DNA of 64,000 bases, taken from positions 8,308,001 to 8,372,000 of the forward strand of contig NC_133296.1 of NCBI RefSeq assembly GCF_005239225.2, given 5' to 3'. Below are positions 50,457 through 63,700 of this stretch, piece after piece. The notes beneath the pieces were generated by a model. It worked only from the letters and a program-made list of their open reading frames with translations. It had not been told where the DNA came from and did not search any database. The stretch comes from Populus alba (taxonomy: Eukaryota; Streptophyta; Magnoliopsida; Malpighiales; Salicaceae). The position numbers were made by a program, and so were the translations under genes. Within the stretch, counting starts at the first letter, position 1, and the number at the start of each line of letters is the position of its first letter.

Positions 50457-53400
50457 TCAGGTTGCTTTCTTTTTCCCAAACAATAAGCTCAAAGAGTATG
50501 TATTGCCTTTTTGTGCAGCAGCTGCTAATCGATTTCCACCAATCTAAGACATTTCAAACACAAATTCTATTCAAGTGGTGTCCAAAATAATGAAAAATAA
50601 TAAACGTTAACAGCTATTAATCGTGTAGCTGTGAAAGAAAACTGGATTCACAAGGTATGATGGTGCGGTTGAAATTAGTACTTAAATGTTTAAGTGGTGT
50701 TAATATTGTTCTGAGAAGATACCTTGTCCATGAGCCAATACCCTACAGTTGGCATGTACTGCACTAAATACAGAACAGCTAGCACAGGCTGAAAGATGGA
50801 ACGAAATATTAATATTTGCAAAAAACTATGATAGCAAGGAAATGGAAGAACTTTGTCAGCATATTCTTACACATGAAAGGAAAGGAGATATGCACATTCC
50901 ATTGCAAAATCACAAGTGTGATACACAAAACATATTAGAAAATGCTAGTTTATGAGGATAAGTTTTCGTCCTCAATTTGAAAGTTAAAAATATAATATAA
51001 AATAGTTCCACGTACGAAACTTTATTATTTGCATATAACCAAGAAAATGCCATAGATGATAATAAAGTTGATAATATGCCTAGTTTCCATGGTATATTTT
51101 AGTTTCAATCGAGAACTCCTCATCTTCAGATTTTCACATAGTTATACTAAGGTCCTCATAGTAAAAGCTAGTTGACCAGTCTAGATGGGAGAATTGTATG
51201 GTCTCAAATTTAAAAGGTTGAAATAAAATCCAGAATTCTATCATCATTCCTCAAATCCTCATATTATTAACATAGTCATCCTAAAGTGTTGCCCGATGGT
51301 ACAGGCAGCATTTCTGTTTCGAGAAGCATTATATATCATTTGTTAGAGTCAAGAGTGTCGTATATTTAATAGTCAGATTATTATATTATGAACTAGTATT
51401 CAATTTGTGATGGTTCCCCAAGTGGCACCTGAGATATATTAAACACTCAACTGCTCAAATTAGAAGGGCAGGCTACTGATCTCTTACATATCCAAAAATA
51501 AAGGCCAAAAATGGAGGGAAAACTGGATCTTCTGTGCATATATGACAGAAAAATAGAGTTATCCACCTTGGCCCTAGCTCATAAACATCCCACATTCAAA
51601 CTAATCATTCATGCTCATACACTTGCATGTGTATACTGAATGCTTTAGGTTTGAAGCTGTGACTCTCACTTGACTTTTACCGACCACACCTAACATACCA
51701 TTAATCAGATAGCAAGGGAAGTTTATTTGAGTTTTACAATTGAAGCAATTTTTTAAGAAACCAGATCAATGAGGCTAAACCCTAACACAGCAAAAAAACC
51801 TAAAAGAAAACAAGAAAACAGAGCGCATTGATACACACCAGTACCTAGTAAAGCTCAATTAAATTTTAACCACGAGAATTACTGAACCCTGAACAGCCAG
51901 ACACAAATATTCAAGAGGCTTGTCAATTTTTCCAGGTTCGCTTTAAAATTTAACACCTAGATTTAGGATCACAACTCTATTATTAAAACCTCAATGTCTG
52001 TCATGAGGTGGCTATATTGTAAGTTATAACTAGTGTGCAGTCATGCGTCGTATTTCATTACACTAGATTAGGTAAAATAGACCGTTGAATGTATTTTCAG
52101 ATAAATCATGATAGCCAATCCCAAGTATTTGTGAATTACATTTCTTCGAGTTGAGTCTTTGAAGAAACCTGGTGCTTATCAACAATTCACATTGCTAACA
52201 AAATTAAATCTCACAGAATGATGTTATCATGATACAAGCTATCCAATGTTTCAAGGACATAACATACGTGGAGTGTGGTCAAATGTCACAGAAGAAATTT
52301 CTCGATATTCAACAAAGTTTTCAAGGTTGGTTTTATAGTGAAAGTACTAGAATCAAATTTTGTTTCGTTTTATTTTAATCTAATAGAAGGATTCTATAGT
52401 GAAAATTCAAATACCTGGTCTGATATCCAAACTTCCTTTAAACCATGGGTTGCTGCAATAATTGTCAGTTCTGCACACCTTTCTGACGACACTCTCCTCT
52501 GTCAAAAAGAAAAAACAGCAAGATCTATATTAAAACCAAGCAGGCAGCATAGAAGTAATCAGTAGTTACTGAAGGAAGGCAGATGGATGAGAACATGTGC
52601 TATAAGAACATAACTGTTTTACAATATACCAATCCGCACAATCATAGATGTGCACCCCTTGCTGCTTCACAATATTTGGGTTGTCCAAAAGATAGCAAGA
52701 AAACAAGTTACAAGTAATGCCAATTCCACTCATAACATTACAGTAAGAAGCTCACCTCAAAAGTACCTTTCTTTCCTGAGGTTGTCGATCCAAAACCATT
52801 TGACGTTTCTATTGGCCCAGGACAAACAATGGTCACCTTAATCCCTTTCTGACAGAGCTGCAATAACACAAATTTAAGAGAGAATGCAAGGACTCAGCAA
52901 CGAATAGGAAAACAGTTGAGCAACATTCATTATAAGGTGAAGCATAACAATTTGGAATAATGTATTGTTTACCAATACTAAATAGCATAAATCATTACAA
53001 ACAATATTACCCACAATATAGCCTCTTGTGCGTCTTGACTGATGTAGTTTGGTTCTGATGTTTGTTTTAAATAAGTATCTTGATGGACGCTTGGGGGAAT
53101 GGACCAGGAAAACAAACTCCTTATACCCCACTTAGTTTCAATTGGGACAAACTGCCATTCTTTTAAAGTTATAGGCCCTAGAACTCTCCCTGTACATTCA
53201 CCACATAGCACATAATAGAACCAAATAATCATAAAGCTCTTATTCCTAGTGTACCATCAAAGCACACATACTATGCGAATCATTCTTCTCAGCTTGGGTA
53301 CATTTCAGCTCAAGTACATAGCATCCAATCAACTTAACTAGTAACACCAACATCTTTTATTCTCTGCAATACCTACAAATCAAGGTACTCATGTTTAAAG

Positions 53401-53739
53401 TTTCTTATCCACATCATACACCTTTATAAGTTCTAATTACCTAATTGGACAAATCACGAGCACATATTTCAAAGTTTATTCTTTTCTGTATGTAGCATGC
53501 AACATACTTGGCACAATTAGCCCAACCACCTTCCAAAGTTCCAATTAGCCAATCCAGGTAAACCTTTTTCAAAGTTTATCTGCTATCTCCAGCAAGGGAA
53601 ATAAACTAGGCAGAATTAGCACAACCACCTCTAATCCTCTTCCAAACATTAACATGAGAGAGATAGAGAGAGAAAGAGAGAGAGATCATAGATAGATGAA
53701 ACGACTAAAACAGAACTTTTACAAAAGCATGATTGAGAA

Positions 53740-53780
<41 letters not shown>

Positions 53781-56700
53781 TAGAGAGATGAACTGACTAA
53801 AACAGAACTATTACAAAAGCATGATGGAGAATGAGTCATCCTCCAAAATATGAAAGCAAATGGAATATAATGGAAGAGAAATCCGATCTCTATCAGCTGA
53901 AGAAACTCCCCTAAAAGCACTTGAAGCATGGCACTCCAAATAAGAAAGTAAAACAATCTTGTCCCCCACCAATTGTGTGAAGTGTAATGGTTTTTAAGAA
54001 TTCTACCATCTCTCCAAACAGGGACATCATCCAAAGCAGCCCCTTCTTTCACACAAACCATTTTTTGTGAAAATCAGCCAGGTCAGCAGTTTATATCCAC
54101 TTATAGTGGTTTCTCTTGCATTTTATGATCTTATATAAACATAAGAACTATTCACCAGAACATTTTCCCAGTAACATCTAAGGTTATATATGGACTTTGT
54201 ACATGTTAATCAATAAACTAGAATAAGATAATAGGAAGTATTATTCTCTTATGGTATCTCTTGAATTTGGTTTCACTGTTATCTTATGAAAGTTCAATGA
54301 CCAGGAGTTCCACCGATAACCTAATGAATTCAACGTAAAATGCATTAGTCATACTCACTATTCAGTGGTATAACTTATATAAATTTTGATATATTAAATA
54401 ATAGCGGTGTCAGATTCTAAGTGTAAATGAGAAGCAATCAGTTAACAACTTGCTAGTTTAAAAGCTTTATAAAAGAAAATCATATTTTTGTCATAAACTT
54501 GCAAGTGTGCCAAAGTCAAGACATTTCTATGCTTGAATTTTCATGTGGTTTATTGGCTAGCCTTCCTGGTGCGGGAGATTTTTTTTCTAATGCATAGTTT
54601 TATGTTAATAAACATTACTTTCAATACAACCATTGAATCAGACTGAAATTTTGATAGATGATTTTAGAGACCCTATTTCTCGTAAGGTTAAAATTTGGAT
54701 CCATCCGAATACAGGAAAGCCTTCAAATAAAGTCCAAAAGTTACTAATCAGAATTAATTATATTTTCCTAATTGATTTAAAATTATTTTTTCTATTTGAT
54801 TTTTTCATTATTTTTTCAACTTTGTTTAGGTTGTTCTTTTCTAGAATAAATAGAGTTATTTAGCTTGTAATATAAGTAGACTACTTGAACAAAAAATATT
54901 CGATAATCAAGTTTTGAATTAGGATTTCTATAAGATCCCCTTTCAACAACCGAATTCTGTGTTCTTATGCTTGTTGACTTGTTGTTTTTCTTGTGTTTCT
55001 TTTGTTTGTGTCAATTGATATGAGAACCCAACAATCCTAGATTATTGCTTGTTGTGTGCTGCTAAATAACTATGGCTAGAAGAAGTTGCAAAGCAGAACG
55101 TGTTAAGGTAAGAAGGATGAGAACATCCCCTCAAGAGAGAAACGTTGTAATAGAAGACATGCAAAGACATATTGCAAAACTGAAAAGTGATTTTCAAGAA
55201 CTAGTGAGAGAAGACATGCGAAGACAAATTGCACAATTAACTTGTCAAGTGGTGAAGGTAAGGAGCTTGTGGGATCGTGAGAAAAGTGATCACGGATATA
55301 TGGCTAGTTTTGAGCCCTCGTTTCAGAGGCATAAGGTAATTTATTGATCAGGATGAATATGATATGATATTGAAATTGAATTTTTTGATGATTCTAGTTA
55401 TTAGGTACATTGGAATTAACCACCAAAATATGACAAGGAAGAAGCTCAAGATATCATTGGGCTTGAGGGTTGCAAAAATCCTAAAAACTCTGTAAATTGG
55501 GATCCATAAGGATTCTTCATGAAAGTGACAAATCCATTGATACTCCAAAAGAGTGTTTTGTAGCTAATTTTGAAGATATTGAAGTAATAGAAATTTTCAA
55601 CCACAAAGAAATCAATGGACCAACCTATTATTTATTGCCAATAATCAGTGTCTAAAGTTTATGCTTGAAGAATTTCAAGGTGGTTTTGGTGTTGTCAACA
55701 AAGATTTATTATTGTTGTCAAGGACAATAAAGTTATGTTGAATTTTGAGTTAGAGTTTGAGAAGGCTACTACAAGAGTTGTTGCACATGATCTTCAATGT
55801 AACATTAAGATTGGCTTCGTTGTCGGGGAGGATTATCATGTTCCTAAAAGGTATGATGCTTTTAACAAAAATGTTGAGCACGTAAAAGGTTTGGAACTTT
55901 TGATTGGACAGCCACAAGATTGAGGTAAGAGAAATTTGAACTTGAGACAAGTTCTCTTTAACCTGGGAAGACTGATGCAAAAGATTTTTTTTCTAATGAG
56001 CAGCTTTATGATAATCAACATAACTTTCAATCCAACCATTGGATCAGGTTAAAATCTTGATAAACGATTTTAGAGGCCCTCTTTCCAATAAGGTGGGAAT
56101 TTTGTATCCATCCGAGTATGGGAAGGCTTTCAAATAAAGCCCAAAAATTAATGTTCAAGATTTGTTATATTTTTCTAGTTAATTTAGAATTCTTTTTTCT
56201 ATTTGGTTTAAGACTCTTTTATTATTTTTTCAACTTTCTTTTATTATTTTTTCAGCTTTGTTTATGATTTTTTTTCTAATATAAATAGGGTTATTTAGCT
56301 TATATTTTAGACAGACTATCTAAATAAATAATATTCAATAATAAAATTTCAAATTAGAGTTTATGTTTGATCCCTTTTCAACAGAATTCTATGTTATTGT
56401 TCTTGCTATCTTCCTTGCGTTACTTTTATTCATTTTATGGATCAAAACAAATGCAACCTTTTTGGCCATTATTGCAATACTTTTATGTTATAGTCACACA
56501 TAGCAAGAACTCTAGTCTACCATGATGAGCAATTCCCAACACATTTGACTTAGAAATAATATATATACCTCAGAACGCAAGGAATGAAAGTATCCATTTA
56601 GAGCAAATTTTGAAGCAGAGTATATGGCCTGACCCGGGGTAGGTGTCTTGCCTGCAGCACTGCTCATCTGCATGCATAGTGCATTTAAAAAGTTAAGTGT

Positions 56701-59700
56701 ATCAACATGGATAGATGGTATGTACAATTATAAAACTAATCTATTTTTTTAGAGAAGGGTGAGAGGCAAGAGCTCTAATATAGATAATTATTAGATTTCC
56801 TTGTTTTTTATATATATTTTGGTCCTTTGTTTATAATAAACCAATCAAAGCAATGTAGCTAGGAAACTAAGAAAAGAGAACACAACTATCTAGCAACCAA
56901 TCTCATAAGTGACAAGAGTTACAGCGGACTATAAGAAACAATTGGTTAATGTGTAAGGATCATTCAGTAATAATTTACTTATCAAGTTGAGGTGTACATC
57001 CAAAACAAATAATGGTTAAAATATATATCACTAATCCAAACATACCACAACAAAATGACCCCGCCCTCGGCTCAGCATAGAAGATGCCAATAGTCGTGTG
57101 AGAGATATTGGCCCAAGGACATTGATGTTGAATGTAGCCTACTTCCATGATAGAAGCACCATTAGAAGTTTTACAAGAGAGTCGCAGAAAAAAAATTGAT
57201 AGTATCATAATAGTGATCCTTTGATGAATGCATCCTGTTGACTGAACTCAACTTGTAACTAAATGCAGGCAAGACAAAGCAAAAAAACTCAAGTAAACTA
57301 GTGTTATTTTTTAAGCGATTGGACTAGATCATCATCAGGATGCCTACTTCCTTGATTTGATACCTTGAGACTTTCCTCATTCACATCCAAAGCTGTTGAT
57401 TTCTGCCAAAAAGAAATAACAAAATAAAGTCATTCACCACTGGAAGACAAATCAATTTTACAAGCATATCAGTAGGTTATCACAATGATGCATAAAATAA
57501 ACAGAACCTTAAGACCTTAAACAGTTTACCACATGGTATTGCAGCATATTCAATACTTTCAAAGACATGTATACTAGGTAACCTGAAGTGACATGAGGAC
57601 GTCTTGATTGATGAAATATTTCTACAAATCTCTAGTCAATATTGTGTTTGCAGAATCAAAAGGTAGTTATACTGGATAACACACTGATCATCCCTAAGCA
57701 GCATCCACTTTTAGCACAGTAAATAAATTGAAATAACAAGGCAGCACAATCATGAAATTTAATCGATGGCGATAAATTCGCTTTCCCAAAATCTTTATGT
57801 TTTTTGGTCACAACAAAGAAATCTTAAGGCTATTCTAGGGCTTATGACCAAGCATTCTCACATCTTCACATAAGTAAGAAAACAAAATGAATGAAACTTG
57901 CACAACCTCTTAGGGCATAATGCTACTTGTTTTTTGGTCCATCAACAACCAAGAATGCAAATACTTTATCACATTCTTTGATAGGGAATGGCAATAGCAG
58001 GCAGGCTACGGTGAAAGAGGTTCATATAAAATTATCCTCACAACAATTAGAACCACATACCATTTCTTTTGCAATAGCCAATGGTACTTTCATCATTTTT
58101 AGTTTTTGTATAATTCAGGCAACCCTCCACCTCCACAAACACAAATATTTGCTTTGTTTACTTTTTTGCCTCACTCAATGACAAGTTTTTATCTGCCATC
58201 CACTCATCATCACCACAAAGATCTCGGTCTGGGAAGATAATCACCGTGACATCGCACACATGCGAAATTAGTTATGAGTACTTTTAGATAAAAGTGCACA
58301 TGCTTGAGACAGTAGAATTGCTCTATCAAGAATCAATTTCGATCTCTCTTTGAAAACGCATCATATTTGAATCTCAAATCCCTTTGTAGAAAATGTGAAA
58401 GCCACCATGGATAGTTTTGTTTGTCCTTTAGTTATCTTCTTTTAACATCTCGAATTCTCATCATTCTCCACATCATTTCCAGCACGATTGTTACTTCTCT
58501 TGACCTCAACTCAGTCATTCTTTTCTTCTCTTCTACATTATATCCTCTCATTTTCCACAATCCTAATTTAATTTCCCAAGCAATCCTCACCTATAGTGTC
58601 TTGCTAACACCAAATCCAATGGTTTTTTGCCAGTTCTCCTACAATTTCCTAAGCCTAAGTTTTGCAATCAGCAGAAGCACCTTTTGCCCTCAAATACCAA
58701 TCAACCAAGTTTCAATTCAATCAACAAACTATAAGGCATTGTTCCATTCCTCACATTAAAAACAAAATTTACCACACCCAAGCACAAAAGGCAGATTATT
58801 AACATGTCTATCAGACAAAGGGTACACAAGAAGTTGGTTAACAATGTTTTCATTCTAGAGGCATAGGATTCTTCTGGGCATAGTGCACCATTGACCTTCA
58901 GCCCATACAGTCAGTATAGACTGGCACGGGACACTCAAAACAAAAAACAAATGCATCTTTCAAAGGAAAAGGTAAAGCAGCTTCAAATTACAAAATTTAA
59001 GAGATTGATGAACAATTTATGCTTAAAAACATGAGTAAATTGGTGCAAAAACATGGGCCATGTCAGTGGACAATATATGTATGAACCAAGCCTTGCTCAA
59101 ATCATGACCATGGAGATCCATTTTTATTTTATTTTTTTCGTCATGAATGAAAATAAGTCTCTCAAAATGGGAAGTAAAGTGAGATACCCACTATAAAAAC
59201 CGTAGTTAGTTTGTAACAATGTTTTAAAGATGGTAAAGTGAATTAGAGGTCCATTATTTGATGAAAGGTAGTGAAACATTCACAACCTTGTTGAAGAATC
59301 ACAGCGGTGCATGATATCTTGATAGGACATACTGAAATTTGCAATGAGTTAGCAGGTTCCTTAGCTAACTAGGAGCAGCTATTGATTTTGTAACACGATT
59401 TCCCTTTACTTCGTTATCACTAGACTACAATGACCATTAGAAAATGTCTATGTGCATGCCTCTTTGGCTGATTATATACGTGTATAGCAATGTATCACTA
59501 TCCCAAATCAAAAATCTCATACTTACTGGTCGTTCATAAGCTGCATTGTGGATCATATAATCAACACCAGCACCAGAGAAAAAGGACTCTGCTTTCTCTA
59601 CGGCCTCCTTAAGAAACTCTTCACCTGATGCCAAATCCAAAGGTATAATCTTTACTTCACCAGGTGCATGTTTACCTGCGAGTATACTAATGGCCTGTTA

Positions 59701-60736
59701 AAAAACTAGTAAAGAAGGAAATGGAAGGCCGAGCTCCACATTGGATGAATTGATATACCAGTAAGTTGGTTCTTGACACGCTCCAATTCTGCTTCATTCC
59801 GTGATGAAAGAATTAGTTTGGCACCTAAACTTGCCAGTTGTTTAGCAAGAACCTCACCTGAAACCCACCATGAAAAGTGAAAGAGATGAGGAGTTTATCT
59901 AGGGCAAGGAAATTAAGAAAATTTCAGACATAAAAACACATCACACAACAGATTTGGAGGACAAAAGCTTCATAAGGACAGTCCGGACCAGAAAACCATT
60001 TTACTATACAGCCATTGTGCCGTTTAATTGCACAAAACACAACGACCATATAAATTGACAACCATAGGATTTTTGTGTAAGAGATGTAGTTGGAAACACA
60101 TTATACTCATAAAATATTTGTAAGAGAAAAGATTAAACTTATAACATAAAATAAAAAAGGGCACACCAATTCAATGGTTAACTTTTTAATTGCACATGCA
60201 AGCTAAGTTCTTTCTGATCAGAGAAAACGAAATCCCAAGCTATGTATTAAAATCAATCAAATTCGACAAAAATACATCAAGAATTCAAATGGGAATTTCC
60301 ATACCTATTCCACGGCTGGCTCCAGTAATCCAAACAACCTAAAAAAATCATATGTGATAAGTATACAAAACAAATACATATATATACACACACACACTTC
60401 AATGTTTCAAAACAATACACAGATGAAATCGAAAGAAAATTAAGAGAAAAAAAAATAAAAGACAATATTTTAAATTGGGTTTTTCACCTTATCTTCAATT
60501 TCTTCACGCTTGGCATGCCTCTTTGACATCAAAGTGAAATCCCCTTAAATATAAAATCAAATTTTAACAAAAAAAAAAAAAGGAAGAAGAAGAACACCCC
60601 CATTAAAAATAGATACAGTGAGCTCGCAATTGACATGTAAATGTATGCATATGATCTCAGTATACATACCATCAGAAGTGAGGAACTTGTAGAGTAAAGC
60701 AACGAGAAGGAGAAGTGAGAGAAAAATGAAGATCAT
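50457..60736 (-). CDS. Short-chain dehydrogenase/reductase, SDR7-like, 12 exons, 324 aa
   Basis: Minus-strand exons: 60670-60736, 60488-60543, 60305-60338, 59759-59857, 59527-59675, 57364-57402, 57046-57138, 56569-56667, 52756-52857, 52415-52498, 50723-50788, 50457-50543. All introns are GT-AG, phases agree, and the sum is 325 codons. Residues 1-20 are a hydrophobic N-terminal anchor. TGASRGIG (46-53) is the Rossmann nucleotide loop. Asn154 (NVLG), Ser182 and YSASK (Tyr195, Lys199) form the catalytic tetrad, and PGPIET follows at exon 9. The usual NNAG is HNAA (128-131). It is probably an ER-bound NAD(P)-dependent oxidoreductase of steroid- or lipid-like substrates; the substrate is unknown. 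Exon 5 needs the inner of two nearby acceptors because the outer one runs into a stop. Introns 5, 8 and 10 are long, and intron 8 holds a retrotransposon. Confidence 0.93.
53640..53835. repeat. GA/GT microsatellite and ~92-bp duplication in SDR intron 8
   Basis: A GA-rich tract is followed by 'actaaaacagaacttttacaaaagcatgat' type sequence (about 53695-53741), then (GT)n and (GA)n, then a near copy of the same phrase (53787-53834). The whole unit appears duplicated, with the microsatellite expanding between the copies. Confidence 0.85.
54570..56450 (+). mobile_element. Small Ty3/Gypsy-type LTR element in SDR intron 8
   Basis: The 5' LTR is about 54570-55013 and the 3' LTR about 55973-56450. 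They share long blocks, for example 'agattttttttctaatg', 'ccatccga.ta..ggaa' and 'aataga.ttatttagctt', with a TATAAATAGG box in the 3' copy near 56280. A primer-binding-like TGATATGAGAAC (55016-55027) follows the 5' LTR and matches the initiator-Met type in 9 of 12 positions. The interior is only about 960 bases: a gag-like start (55072-55347, rich in Arg and Lys) and a few decayed pieces. Pol is missing, so the element was non-autonomous or internally deleted. It lies antisense to the SDR gene. No target duplication was found. Confidence 0.75.
55072..55347 (+). pseudogene. gag-like remnant of the intronic LTR element
   Basis: A 91-codon open frame beginning MARRSCKAERVKVRRMR and containing two related segments, IEDMQRHIAKL and REDMRRQIAQL, which looks like an internal duplication of a coiled-coil region. 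Its position just after the primer-binding-like site fits the N-terminal part of gag. No later gag motif such as a zinc knuckle is visible. Confidence 0.5.
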
Positions 60737-63700
60737 TGTTCGTTGTTTGTTCTTCGCGTTTCTCTTGGGTTAATGCGAGATAGATTGATACCAAAAATAC
60801 CACAGGGACGTTTTGGATACTGTCCGAGGTCACAAGGACAACATTTGTTTTCTAAAAGCATCTATCTCCAATCGGAGATGCTAGCCAAAATTGATAATAT
60901 AATTTTTTAAATAATGTAGATAAAGTTTTTTTTATTTATATGGATTTTAATAGTGAAAAGTTATTTAGAATATCTAATTTTATTTTAATATATTTAATAT
61001 ATAATTATTTTAATAATATAATATAACTGAATTGATTTAATAGATATAAAAACAACGAACAATTCTCAATCAAATTAATATTAAAAAAATTTAATTAAAA
61101 TAATAACATGAGTAAAACTTATATTACAAATAATGAAATTAGGATAATATAAAAATATATTTAAATAAAATCAAAAATAAAAAATTATTAAAATAAATAA
61201 TATTTTTATATTTATTAAAGACATATCAAATCTGCTAATATTTTGTTTAGCACTCCTCTTCTGAACATATAAAATGAACATTGAAGAGCTAAAATAATAA
61301 TTTTATTATTGTTTTTAACTCTTTGTTAGAGAGATACTCTATATTTATCTTTAAAATTTATTTTTATTTAATTATATAAAAAATAATATAAATTATTAAT
61401 ACAATTAAAACATTTGAGGTCTTAACACCTTAACTTTATTTTTTATTTAATTTTTTTATTGGTTTTTTTTTAATTTAAGTACTTTTATAAATTGGATTTT
61501 TTAAAACAATATTCACACCCTTTTTTTATTAGTTGCTTTTATTATTTATTGAATAATTATAGCACAGTTTCAAAAGATCAATACTTTATAAATTATGAAA
61601 TAGTATTTATAATTTTAAACACGCTAGGAAATAAAAAATTAAAAAAATGTTACTAAAAACAATGAAAATAAAACATAGAAAAAAATAATTTATTATGCAT
61701 TGCAATAATTATTCTAGTGTTTTCTTTTTCCTTTTCTATTTCTCTTTAGTTTATTTTTTTTTGTCACTTAACATTATTTATTTCCAATTTAATATTTTTA
61801 CATTAATTGATTTGGGATTTGATTCGATGTTTTTTTTGTTACTTTTAAATAAGACTTTTATAATATTAAAAAATAAGTTTTGATATTCAATTAATGATTG
61901 ATTTGGTAAATTAAAATTTAATTTTATTAATTTAAACTAATTAAAATCTTAATACCCAGTTTCAAATTAAAATAAATATTCAATCTCTTTTTTTCTTGAG
62001 AAATATTATCTTTATCTTTTTATCTCAACTTTCCAGCTCAATTTTTAATTATAATCAAAATTATTATTATTTATTAACACATATAATTTTTAATTTATTT
62101 TTTTAATACACATATAAATTTTTTAGTTTACAGTAAAAATAATTGATTGTGATAAAAACTTTAACGATGTTAACACCTTTTTATGCATTGAGAAAAAATG
62201 TTTTATCCCACTACGTAAGGCAGTGAATCAAACTAGTATTTGTAAGTAAAGATTTCAATTTGAAAGAAAAAAATATATTTTGTTAGCAAGAATTTTTATT
62301 TTTATTTATTTTTTCATTTTATTTTAAAAAATATTTTTTATTAACAACATATTTTTTAAAATAAAAACTAAAAATAATTAGAATAAATCCTAGTAAGAAT
62401 TTCAATAATTTGAGTTATATCTCTCAAATCAAAATCCTATTTTTTCTTATTGTGTATTTCCTTTAATTAAAAAAATTATTTCTTAAATAAATAATTATTA
62501 TGTTCTAAAAAGTAAATTTCAATTAAGGAACAAAAATAGTATGACTAGATAATTTAAACGTGATTATAAAAAAAATAAAATAATGATTAATTGAGAAATT
62601 CATGTTTTATATATACATACATATATATATATATAATTATAATCATGAGCATATTTCTTAAAAAAAATTGCATATTAGGTTAACATATAATAATTAACAA
62701 ATTAACAGTTACTATTACATTAAAAAAACTATAATCTTAAATTAAAATAATGTCCCAATTGGTTAAATTCTGTTTTTTTTTTTTTTTTTTTTTTTGCAAA
62801 AATCCAGGAAACCTAGGCTTTTTTTCATTTTTTTTAAATGGACTTACATTAAAATTGGGCTTTAAATTTACAATCTATATAAGCATAAAAATAGTTTTAT
62901 TATATCTGCAGTGGACTATTATCAATCCACCTAACTACGTTTTTCATTATTCAATGTCGGATAGCATCTCTAAATAGTACGAGAGCATTTAGATTAGATG
63001 TCTGAAGACTAGGACCACTCAAGGAAGACGGAGGTCATGGGGTCCAAACCCACCAGCAAGGTGAAGATTAGGATGGTGGCGGCGGCGGCGGCCTTGGTGC
63101 AGGCGAATGCATAGAGGTTGGAAGCCCCATTTACAAGAGCAGTAGCAGATTCATAATCTCATTCACTGTCAACTAATCCTTATCGTGGATCCTCCATTTT
63201 TGCTTCCTTGAATTCCAATATATAAAAAATAGAAGAAGAAGAAGAAGAAGAAATTCTCTGGTTTAGTCCTTCTGTTTATTCTAAGTTGAGAAATTAGTGA
63301 AAACAAGACATGAAAGTTTAGATTCCTACATATTCCATCCAGGCGTTTCCATGTCTCTCCTCCAAACTCCTTACATGCAATTTATATAAAACAAGAGTGA
63401 TTTGTTCTTCCAAAAGCTGCATTCATGAAATTGAAAACGCATTTTATATATCACTAACCTTCTTTTTATAGGTTTCGGTATGTGTTTTGATAACATGGTA
63501 CTGTAAACTATCAAAGAATGTTGAAATTGTTAGTATAAACTGTTAATTTGACAAGACATCCCAATCCTCTGTTTTTCACTAATACCAGGCAATGTTCTTT
63601 TTAAACGCTGAGAACACTGGAAGGTGTCCAACGGCTTTATTATCAATCTCCAGTATCAATACTAAAGTAATACTAATAACATGTTATAACCTCCTTCCCT

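Noticed and set aside
53705..54061. Minus-strand frame ending in a His-Thr run in SDR intron 8
   Set aside because: The His-Thr and Leu-Ser runs are translations of GT and GA microsatellites within an intron.
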